Source: an uncultured Roseburia sp.
Lineage (GTDB): Bacteria; Bacillota; Clostridia; Lachnospirales; Lachnospiraceae
Reading direction: 5' to 3'
DNA length: 7,538 nucleotides
Assembly: GCA_934307185.1 (NCBI GenBank)
Contig: CAKRCJ010000106.1
Span: 1 to 7,538 of the forward strand
The position numbers and the translations under genes are program-made. Below are positions 1 to 5,061 of the stretch, one piece after another; position 1 is the stretch's first letter, and each line of letters begins with the position of its first letter. The notes beneath the pieces are model-generated. The model saw only the letters and a program-made list of their open reading frames with translations. It searched no databases and was not told the DNA's origin.

Positions 1-20
1 GTTGTTTTTTGTTGTGCCAT
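1..20 (-). CDS. 5' end of a divergent gene of unknown function (partial)
   Basis: On the minus strand an ATG at 20-18 begins the reading frame M-A-Q-Q-K-T, which continues past the left edge. It is preceded by AAGGAGG (complement of CCTCCTT at 30-36) with a 9-nt spacer, a near-ideal ribosome binding site. A matching promoter lies about 100 nt further upstream (plus coordinates 128-156). Only about six residues are visible, so no family can be named. It is transcribed away from the pilus-like operon and shares its control region, so it might be a regulator, but that is a guess. Confidence 0.6.
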
Positions 21-69
21 AGGCAAAATCCTCCTTGTAGTAGATATGAAATAATTTTTTCTGAAAAAG

Positions 70-82
70 TGACGAAACGTCA
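70..82. repeat. Perfect inverted repeat TGACG-AAA-CGTCA
   Basis: TGACG at 70-74 and CGTCA at 78-82 are perfect 5-bp arms around AAA. The site lies inside the predicted leader of the minus-strand gene, about 50 bp before its start codon. The symmetry and size would suit a dimeric regulator's operator. The arms are too short and the loop too small for a very stable RNA hairpin. The regulator is unknown. Confidence 0.35.
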
Positions 83-98
83 GATTTTTAAGAAGACT

Positions 99-116
99 AC
101 GGACGGGAATGTCCGT
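99..116. repeat. Inverted repeat ACGGAC-N6-GTCCGT
   Basis: Six-bp perfect GC-rich arms at 99-104 and 111-116 around GGGAAT. It lies at the very start of the predicted minus-strand transcript, where it could form a 5' hairpin or act as an operator just downstream of the promoter. No T-run follows on either strand, so it is not a typical terminator. Confidence 0.35.
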
Positions 117-127
117 GAAGTATGTTT

Positions 128-156
128 ATAATAACATGACAGAGTGTAAATGGCAA
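128..156 (-). promoter_or_regulatory. Minus-strand sigma-A-type promoter for the divergent gene
   Basis: Read on the minus strand, TTGCCA (plus 151-156) is a 5/6 match to the -35 box and TATTAT (plus 128-133) a 5/6 match to the -10 box, with a 17-bp spacer. Transcription would begin near 121 and leave a leader of about 100 nt before the ATG at 20. The leader contains two inverted repeats (70-82 and 99-116). This is a consensus match only. Confidence 0.5.
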
Positions 157-205
157 TATAACAGATGAACAGATTGCGGTTTTGACTTCGTATAGCTCAC
201 TCTGT
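139..205. repeat. Long-spaced inverted repeat ACAGAGTG...CACTCTGT between the divergent promoters
   Basis: Perfect 8-bp arms at 139-146 and 198-205 enclose 51 nt. A smaller inner pair, GCAAT at 153-157 and ATTGC at 173-177, could stack inside. The left arm falls in the spacer of the minus-strand promoter and the right arm ends 21 bp before the -35 box of the plus-strand promoter. It could be a pair of operator half-sites for coordinated divergent control, or a structured element. There is no T-run on either side, so it is not a terminator. Confidence 0.35.
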
Positions 206-226
206 AAAAAAAATGTCAAATTCATA

Positions 227-255
227 TTGACAAAACAATTTTAATATTGTATATA
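227..255 (+). promoter_or_regulatory. Plus-strand sigma-A-type promoter for the pilus-like operon
   Basis: TTGACA at 227-232 is a perfect -35 box. A 17-bp spacer leads to TATATA at 250-255 as the -10 box. A perfect TATAAT also occurs at 254-259 but at a poor 21-bp spacing. Transcription would start near 262, giving a leader of about 210 nt before the first operon gene at 476. No other equally good promoter was seen before 476. Confidence 0.6.
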
Positions 256-261
256 TAATAT

Positions 262-475
262 ATCAACATCAATAGCATATCTTTGATTTTTTCAAATTAA
301 AATTCCCAAGAAGAAAATAAAAGAATAAAAAGAATGACAGAAAGTACAGTGATAATTTAATAGAGATTGTCTGATATCGTATTTGTTTTTTATAAATACA
401 GGATAAGATGCCTGTGTTTATAAGAGATAAATGAAAATTTACCTCTGTAAAATGAAAAGAAAGGGGGGAAAACAG
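262..475 (+). promoter_or_regulatory. Long 5' leader of the operon with a 13-bp hairpin
   Basis: The apparent untranslated leader is about 210 nt, AT-rich and without a convincing gene. Its main feature is a hairpin with arms at 390-402 and 411-423 (TTATAAATACAGG with CCTGTGTTTATAA; 12 Watson-Crick pairs and one G·U) around an 8-nt loop. A weaker alternative pairing, GTATTT at 379-384 with AAATAC at 394-399, uses part of the same left arm, so the two are mutually exclusive. No T-run follows the 13-bp hairpin. No riboswitch class that I know is recognisable. Extent depends on the promoter call. Confidence 0.45.
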
Positions 476-646
476 ATGAAGTATATTGCAGAACATTTTG
501 GACCAGCACTTGTAGCAATGGCTATTTTAATTTCTCTTGCAGTTCTTATTGTTGGTCTTCTTGCTGCCGATGGCACAATTTCTACTGAGTTTGTAAGCTC
601 AGTCACATCTTTTTTCAGCAGAATGCATGATGCAACAGGAATTTAA
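476..646 (+). CDS. 56-aa single-membrane-span pilin-like peptide, candidate main subunit
   Basis: The ATG at 476 is chosen because a strong G-rich ribosome binding site (461-468, AAGGGGGG) lies 7 nt before it; an in-frame ATG at 431 has no good site. The product has a nine-residue polar leader ending in Gly9 (MKYIAEHFG), a hydrophobic segment at about residues 10-31, and a short Ser/Thr-rich outer tail ending near 56. Size, layout and position as first gene of the operon, directly before the ATPase, resemble Flp pilins of Tad loci. It differs from canonical Flp in lacking the Glu at +5 and Tyr at +6 after the Gly, and it has Pro at +1, which is unusual for prepilin peptidase cleavage. It may therefore be a filament subunit, a divergent pseudopilin, or an unprocessed membrane peptide. 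The Flp assignment is inference; the gene itself is well supported. Confidence 0.8.
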   Translation: MKYIAEHFGPALVAMAILISLAVLIVGLLAADGTISTEFVSSVTSFFSRMHDATGI

Positions 647-660
647 AAGCAGTTGAGTAG

Positions 661-692
661 AGAGGGGCCAATGTCCCATGACAAAGGCCTCT
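661..692 (+). promoter_or_regulatory. Intergenic RNA hairpin between pilin-like gene and ATPase gene
   Basis: AGAGGGGCC at 661-669 can pair with GGCCTCT at 686-692, leaving two bulged G residues, around a 16-nt loop. No T-run follows, so it is not a classic terminator; it could be an RNA processing or stability element that sets unequal expression of the first gene and the machinery genes. The stem would place the possible starts at 671 and 678 in its loop while leaving the ribosome binding site for 708 free. Confidence 0.35.
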
Positions 693-707
693 AAAAAAGG
701 GGGAATT

Positions 708-1772
708 ATGGGTCAGATTATTGATTTTGAGCCGTCAGAGAAACAGTTTGGGGTTTTTTGGAAATATTTATCAAAGCCGGATGTTACCGGAGTGAATTAC
801 AGTAATAAGAAGTTGTGGATTACAGATTTGAAAAAGGGGAGATATAAAGCAGAGGAACAGGTTTCAGAAAGCTTTTTGGGACAATTTGCAAATGTAATCG
901 CAAATTGTGTAAATAAACAGTTTAATGATGTAAATCCGGTATTAGAAGCAGATACAAAGGAACTTAGAATCAGCATATTACATCCATCAGTTGCAAAATC
1001 AGGAATGAGTATTTCCTTGCGTAAATCACCACCAATGGTGCGTAACTCGATAGATGATTTGCTAAGTAAAAATTTTTGTGAAGAGGAAATATTTCATCTT
1101 CTGATTAATTGTGTCAGAGCAAAGATGATTATCGTATTTGGGGGAGAGCCTGGGGTAGGAAAGACAGAACTTGCGAAAGTAGCCATGCAGTTTATTGAGG
1201 AGAATGCCAGAGTTATTACGATAGAGGATAGTCTGGAACTTCATTATGGTGAGATTAATAAGGGACACGATCATGTGGAACTGCAGGTAAAAGATGGATT
1301 TGATTATAAAGATGCGATAAAGGCTTCCTTACGACAGGATCCGGACTGGCTGATGCTGTCAGAGGCGCGTTCCTCGGAGGTCGTATCCCTGCTTGAGTCA
1401 TGGAGTACCGGTGTATCTGGATTTACAACCATTCATCTCGATGACCTTCGAAAATTACCGGACCGTATTCTTAATATGATGGATGAAAAAAGAGATGCAG
1501 AGCGTATGGAAAACCGTATTTACAGTGATGTAAATGCCGGGGTTTTAGTCCGTATGGTAAAGCAGAAGGATGGATGTATCAGAAGATATGTGGAGCAATT
1601 TTGTTTTTATTCCAGGGAAAATGGGGAAAACAGAATTTATATGATGGTTGAAGACGGAAAGAAGGTATCGGAGGAAATTCCTGCTGAGATAAAAAAGAAA
1701 TTTGAGAGAGAAGGAATTAATAATCCATTTTACTGTAAAAAATTGGAGGAATTCAGAAAGTGTGGAAAATAG
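708..1772 (+). CDS. TadA/CpaF-family secretion/pilus ATPase (354 aa)
   Basis: This is the cytoplasmic hexameric motor of a type IVc (Tad) pilus or related type II secretion-like machine. With the start at 708, residues 1-115 form the N-terminal domain, followed by Walker A GEPGVGKT at 146-153, the Asp box ITIEDSLEL at 170-178, a Walker B region DPDWLMLSEARSSE at 211-224 with the catalytic-type Glu219, and a His box GFTTIHLDD at 238-246 with His243. The usual VGEVRG of CpaF proteins reads LSEARS here, so the family is divergent though the Glu and Arg remain. ATG 708 is preferred: AAGGGGG at 697-703 precedes it and the two earlier ATGs (671, out of frame; 678, in frame, adding 10 residues) lie in a predicted hairpin loop; the 4-nt spacer is short, so 678 is still possible. 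The stop overlaps the next gene by 13 nt, implying translational coupling. Confidence 0.9.
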   Translation: MGQIIDFEPSEKQFGVFWKYLSKPDVTGVNYSNKKLWITDLKKGRYKAEEQVSESFLGQFANVIANCVNKQFNDVNPVLEADTKELRISILHPSVAKSGMSISLRKSPPMVRNSIDDLLSKNFCEEEIFHLLINCVRAKMIIVFGGEPGVGKTELAKVAMQFIEENARVITIEDSLELHYGEINKGHDHVELQVKDGFDYKDAIKASLRQDPDWLMLSEARSSEVVSLLESWSTGVSGFTTIHLDDLRKLPDRILNMMDEKRDAERMENRIYSDVNAGVLVRMVKQKDGCIRRYVEQFCFYSRENGENRIYMMVEDGKKVSEEIPAEIKKKFEREGINNPFYCKKLEEFRKCGK

Positions 1773-3292
1773 AAAGAAAAGAAAAAAGACCGGGCAGTAT
1801 ATGGAATCCGGTGAATCTTCAAAAGGAAGTACATGCCTTTGGCTATAATTTTTATTGGAAAACATATTTTCTTACAATTTTGTGTATGCTTTCTTTAATA
1901 ATTGCAGTAAGTGTATTTTTTCAGCTGCAGGTGAAATATATTTTCATTGTTATTGCAGCATCATTTGGACTCCTGCCGGTTTTAATTATGAATATGTATA
2001 AAAGAATGTATGAACAGAAAAGATTTTCAGACATTGTGGATTACATGGAGCAGATTTTATATTCTTTTGAAAAAGAACACAAGATTTTAAAAGCGTTAAA
2101 AGAATGTAAAGATGCATTACCGGATGGCAGGATGAAACAGGCAGTGAACGATGCCATTTCATACATAGAGTCGGGCGGGAAAAAAGGAGAAGAAAATCTT
2201 TATGGAGAAGCACTTGGTATTATAGAAAAGCGTTATTTTTGCAGCAGACTCCATATGGTACATGAACTGTTAATCAGTGCAGAAGAACGCGGTGGGGAAA
2301 TGGAAAAGTCGGCGAATCTGATGATTGAGGATATTGAAGTATGGAAACGGCAGGTTTATGGATTACAGAAAAATAAGAAAGCATATCATATGGACTGTGT
2401 TTTATCTATCATTATGGCAGCATTTGTCTGTGGGCTGGATATGTATATCATGAACAGTGTAAAAGACATGACTTATACCGGAGAAGACGTCAGTATTTTT
2501 GGGATTACTGCGGTGCAGATTACTTCATTTATTTTTATGCTGCTATGTTTAGTGACTTTTTATAAAAGCAGTAAGAAATTAGCAGAGGACTGGATGGAGC
2601 AAATAGGAAAAAGTAAAAAGATGCTGAAAAGTTCTTATGAATATGTAATGGGGTATGATGAGGGAAAAGAACGGAGAAAGAGTCTTTTGTTTGCTATTCC
2701 GTTGTTTTTCGCTACGATTATATGTTATTTAAAAATTTCGAAGATTTTTGGAACAGTTTTTTTCGTAGCAGGATGTTTTGTAATACTTCAGCATAAATTC
2801 AGTTACAGCATGAGTAAAAAGGAAGTAGAGAAGGCATTGTATAAAATGTTTTCTTCCTGGATGATGGATATGGCGCTTTTACTACAGACGAATAACGTAC
2901 AGGTTTCTATTGCAAAATCAATTTCAAGGTCGGGGGACATTTTACAGGAAGAATTAAATATGCTTTTAAAACGGATAACAGATAATCCGGAAGATGTGAA
3001 GGCTTATTTGAAATTTTGTGAGAAATTTAACATACCTGAAATCACAACATGTATGAAAATGCTATATTCGATCTCTGTCTCCGGCACGGGAAATGGTGGA
3101 GAACAGATTACAAATCTTATTGGACATGTTCATAAGATGCAGGAAAAGGAAGCAGAATTACAAAATGAGGATATAAGCTTTAAAATGCATATGATTTGTG
3201 CATATCCGGTTGTTGGAACTTCAGGAAAACTGTTGGTAGATATGTTGATGGGAACTTTATTGATTTTTCAATTGTTTCAGAAGGCAATGTAG
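1760..3292 (+). CDS. Fused TadB/TadC-like (T2SF) inner-membrane platform protein (510 aa)
   Basis: The GTG at 1760 is chosen because GGAGGA at 1745-1750 sits 9 nt before it; the gene begins inside the end of the ATPase gene. The protein has two T2SF-like halves. Half one: membrane spans near 34-52 and 58-79, a cytoplasmic helical domain about 80-210 with the GGE signature (AEERGGEM, 174-181), then spans near 211-231 and 247-268. Half two: spans near 308-324 and 328-345, a cytoplasmic domain about 350-480 with a second GGE (GNGGEQ, 444-449), and a final hydrophobic stretch near 480-506. In standard Tad loci TadB and TadC are separate proteins of roughly 300 residues each; here they appear as one chain. 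The expected role is the membrane platform that couples ATPase movement to subunit extraction. Function is inferred from architecture and from its ATPase neighbour. Confidence 0.8.
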   Translation: MWKIERKEKRPGSIWNPVNLQKEVHAFGYNFYWKTYFLTILCMLSLIIAVSVFFQLQVKYIFIVIAASFGLLPVLIMNMYKRMYEQKRFSDIVDYMEQILYSFEKEHKILKALKECKDALPDGRMKQAVNDAISYIESGGKKGEENLYGEALGIIEKRYFCSRLHMVHELLISAEERGGEMEKSANLMIEDIEVWKRQVYGLQKNKKAYHMDCVLSIIMAAFVCGLDMYIMNSVKDMTYTGEDVSIFGITAVQITSFIFMLLCLVTFYKSSKKLAEDWMEQIGKSKKMLKSSYEYVMGYDEGKERRKSLLFAIPLFFATIICYLKISKIFGTVFFVAGCFVILQHKFSYSMSKKEVEKALYKMFSSWMMDMALLLQTNNVQVSIAKSISRSGDILQEELNMLLKRITDNPEDVKAYLKFCEKFNIPEITTCMKMLYSISVSGTGNGGEQITNLIGHVHKMQEKEAELQNEDISFKMHMICAYPVVGTSGKLLVDMLMGTLLIFQLFQKAM

Positions 3293-3301
3293 GGGGAGCG
3301 C

Positions 3302-3637
3302 ATGAAGATAATAATAGAAATTTATGGAATTATAATGATGCTTATGCTTACGATGCAGACAGGACTTTCTGTAGTTTCAGCACAGGAGTGTGCGGCACAG
3401 GCGAAAAGATATAAGGCGGCAGTGATTGCAGAAGTGGAGAACAGTAATTTTAATCCGACAGTAATAGCATCATGTATAAGGAAAGCGTCTGAGTCAGGTT
3501 ATGCATTGACAATCACAACAGCAACTTATGATGGCATATATGATATTGAAACGGCAGATGTAGAACTGACTTATTCCTATAGAATGCCACTTCTTGGAAT
3601 AGAACAGAGCCGCACAACAAAAGGAATTGCAAGATAG
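3302..3637 (+). CDS. Small membrane-anchored pseudopilin-like protein (111 aa)
   Basis: It starts at ATG 3302, with GGGGGA at 3293-3298 just after the previous stop. The N-terminus MKIIIEIYG is a nine-residue leader ending in Gly9, followed by a hydrophobic stretch to about residue 28, then a soluble extracellular-type domain. Two cysteines (Cys30, Cys58) could form a disulfide, and the C-terminal half (about 68-98) has alternating hydrophobic residues as in beta-strands. This layout, a short anchor plus about 80 residues, resembles TadE-type minor pilins, but the +5 Glu of TadE is missing. I do not recognise a named family. The gene sits 9 nt after the platform gene and 12 nt before the next small gene, so it belongs to the same machine. 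Confidence 0.75.
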   Translation: MKIIIEIYGIIMMLMLTMQTGLSVVSAQECAAQAKRYKAAVIAEVENSNFNPTVIASCIRKASESGYALTITTATYDGIYDIETADVELTYSYRMPLLGIEQSRTTKGIAR

Positions 3638-3649
3638 GGGGAATATAAA

Positions 3650-3757
3650 GTGGATAAAATTGTGGAAGAAATAGGTGGAAGTATATTGTATCTATGCATG
3701 GGAAGTGGCATTATTGCAATTTTTGCCCATGTGTTAACACTATTATCAGGATATTAA
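3650..3757 (+). CDS. 35-aa membrane peptide with GTG start, paralogue of the next gene
   Basis: A GTG at 3650 opens a 36-codon frame ending at TAA 3755-3757, with a GGGGG ribosome binding site at 3637-3641 (overlapping the previous stop) and an 8-nt spacer. The product begins MDKIVEEIGGSILYL and is hydrophobic from residue 10 to about 32. Residues 1-15 align without gaps to the next gene product (MEEIMKELGMTVLYL), sharing Ile4, Glu7, Gly9 and Leu-Tyr-Leu at 13-15, which strongly argues that it is a real gene rather than a chance frame. Its non-ATG start and length below usual cut-offs make it easy to miss. It is probably a minor subunit or assembly peptide of the pilus-like machine; the exact role is unknown. 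Confidence 0.75.
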   Translation: MDKIVEEIGGSILYLCMGSGIIAIFAHVLTLLSGY

Positions 3758-3768
3758 GGGGGGACAAA

Positions 3769-3915
3769 ATGGAAGAGATTATGAAAGAATTAGGTATGAC
3801 AGTTTTATATTTGCTGCCGGTGTTTATTTTTGTAATGTTGTGGCTTCATATATCACAGGCAGGGGGAGTATTAAATGGAATAGTAGTTTCGTATTTTGGG
3901 GGATTGACCGGGTAG
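3769..3915 (+). CDS. 48-aa membrane peptide, pilin-like, paralogue of the preceding gene
   Basis: The ATG at 3769 follows GGGGGGA (3758-3764) with a 4-5-nt spacer; an upstream in-frame ATG at 3694 lies within the preceding gene and has no binding site. The product has the leader MEEIMKELG with Gly9, a hydrophobic segment at about 10-28, and a second Gly-rich hydrophobic stretch (about 31-47). G-x-T-x-L-Y after the leader recalls the G-x-T-x-x-E-Y of Flp pilins but lacks the Glu. It overlaps nothing and lies 11 nt after its paralogue, so the pair probably arose by duplication and may interact. Function is unproven. Confidence 0.75.
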   Translation: MEEIMKELGMTVLYLLPVFIFVMLWLHISQAGGVLNGIVVSYFGGLTG

Positions 3916-3924
3916 GAGAAAGCA

Positions 3925-4389
3925 ATGAAGCAGGTAGTGAAAATATTTGGAGAAGCAGTTTTAGTAGTAATTGCATTTATGCTTACAATGTACTTTGTCC
4001 TGCATACGGAAGATGAAAAAGGACATGTGGGAATTATGCAGATAACAGGACATCATATGGCGGACTGGAAAGATGATGAAGGAACTGGATTTGACACATA
4101 TTTGCAGCAAAGTGAAAAATTGCTTCCAGAAACACAGTTTACGCATCAAAAAATAAAAACCGGAATCTATTCAATAGACCAGTTAATTACAGTAAAAAAT
4201 AATACAGAAGAGGATATTACAATTATTTTGAAAAAAGTAACGACACCGGAGCGGGTTGAAAGATTGTATCCAGTAAATGTAACAGATATAGCGTTTGATA
4301 CGGCTGGAATTTACACAATAGATTTTGAAGTGAGAGATGCAGACCGAAGAGTTTCACAAAGACAGATAAAAATTCCGGTAAATAAGTGA
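3925..4389 (+). CDS. Membrane-anchored protein with C-terminal beta-sandwich-like domain (154 aa)
   Basis: It starts at ATG 3925 with GGAGA at 3915-3919, 9 nt after the previous stop. Residues 1-9 (MKQVVKIFG) form the same leader type ending in Gly9, followed by a membrane span at about 10-27. The rest is extracytoplasmic: a linker with charged residues and a domain at about 75-154 ending in a run of strands (AGIYTIDFEVRDADRRV) that looks like the last strands of an Ig/PKD/cadherin-like fold. It may be a minor pilin or tip protein displayed by the machine. The domain type is judged by eye and no exact family is recognised. Confidence 0.75.
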   Translation: MKQVVKIFGEAVLVVIAFMLTMYFVLHTEDEKGHVGIMQITGHHMADWKDDEGTGFDTYLQQSEKLLPETQFTHQKIKTGIYSIDQLITVKNNTEEDITIILKKVTTPERVERLYPVNVTDIAFDTAGIYTIDFEVRDADRRVSQRQIKIPVNK

Positions 4390-4401
4390 TGGAGGTTTTT
4401 A

Positions 4402-5007
4402 TTGAAAAATATAATTAATCTGATGCTTGTGATGATACTTGGGGTTCTTATGATAGAAAGTGCAATGACGAGCGCAGGAAAAAGCAGCAGGGAAATGGAG
4501 CTGGCAGAAAGTCTGCCTTCTGCAATCGAAGAATCTGTTCAGAAATTAATAAAACAAAATGGATACAAAATCGAAGACAGTCAGGAACTGATAATGGACT
4601 TTATTGAAGATTTATCACTGACGTTAGACAGTGATTGTGATTTTACGGTTGAAGTGGAAGAGGTTGATGTAGAGAAAGGACTTTTGTCAGTAAATGTAAT
4701 TGGAAAATATAAGCATCCACATGGGGAAGATGCCAGCATTTCGTGCAGCAGGACAGTGATATTTGATAAAAAACAAAAAGAACGAAAAAAGAACTGTGTT
4801 GTAAAATTTTACAAGACAAAAGAAGATATGGAATATAACAAAAATCCGTATAAATGTTATGAAATACAGGAGGGGGATTGTGTAACAAGACCAATTAATC
4901 CGGTATCAGAGGGAAGAAGATTTAAAGGATGGAAAAAACAGGATAATACAGATATGGATTTTGCACAGCCAATTGAAGAAAGTGTTTGTTTTTATGGTGT
5001 ATGGTGA
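4402..5007 (+). CDS. Pilin-like anchored protein ending in an InlB B-repeat-like (Flg_new) domain (201 aa)
   Basis: The start is TTG at 4402, supported by GGAGG at 4391-4395 with a 6-nt spacer; no suitable ATG is near. Residues 4-19 form a hydrophobic anchor and there is no Gly9, unlike the sister proteins. Residues about 30-125 form a TadE-like alpha/beta region (amphipathic helix followed by strands). Residues about 132-201 match the InlB B-repeat/Listeria-Bacteroides pattern: V-x-F-Y at 134-137, EGD at 157-159, NP at 166-167, EG at 170-171, F-K-G-W at 174-177, DF at 186-187, and a final Y-x-x-W at 198-201. Six cysteines (79, 115, 132, 152, 160, 196) could form disulfides. A surface adhesion-type domain on a pilin-like stem suggests a minor or tip subunit. 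Followed after 54 nt by the secreted-protein genes. Confidence 0.8.
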   Translation: MKNIINLMLVMILGVLMIESAMTSAGKSSREMELAESLPSAIEESVQKLIKQNGYKIEDSQELIMDFIEDLSLTLDSDCDFTVEVEEVDVEKGLLSVNVIGKYKHPHGEDASISCSRTVIFDKKQKERKKNCVVKFYKTKEDMEYNKNPYKCYEIQEGDCVTRPINPVSEGRRFKGWKKQDNTDMDFAQPIEESVCFYGVW

Positions 5008-5061
5008 GAGAGTATGTTAAGATATAAACAACAAAAATACAAAAGTAGGGAGAAAAATAAT

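Noticed and set aside
139..205. Inverted repeat as a rho-independent terminator
   Set aside because: The arms are 51 nt apart and no T-run follows the stem on either strand; A-run at 206-213 is on the wrong side for plus-strand termination.
254..259. Perfect TATAAT as the -10 box of the plus promoter
   Set aside because: It is 21 bp from TTGACA, which is too far; TATATA at 250-255 has the ideal 17-bp spacing. It could still contribute as a second start.
262..475. Cyclic-di-GMP or other known riboswitch in the operon leader
   Set aside because: The conserved core sequences of the classes I can recall are not visible; only simple hairpins are.
269..496. Minus-strand open frame of 75 codons in the operon leader
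   Set aside because: Its sequence is a low-complexity Phe/Leu/Ser-rich read of AT-rich DNA, it overlaps the first operon gene and its ribosome binding site, and it has no convincing ribosome binding site of its own.
671..694. Seven-codon frame with ATG at 671 as a leader peptide
   Set aside because: Only 3 nt separate it from the nearest G-run and it lies in a predicted hairpin loop; too short to support as a gene. Mentioned only in the hairpin finding.
3196..3414. Plus-strand open frame of 72 codons across the platform gene end
   Set aside because: It overlaps the well-supported ends of the platform gene and the 111-aa gene in another frame and has no ribosome binding site.
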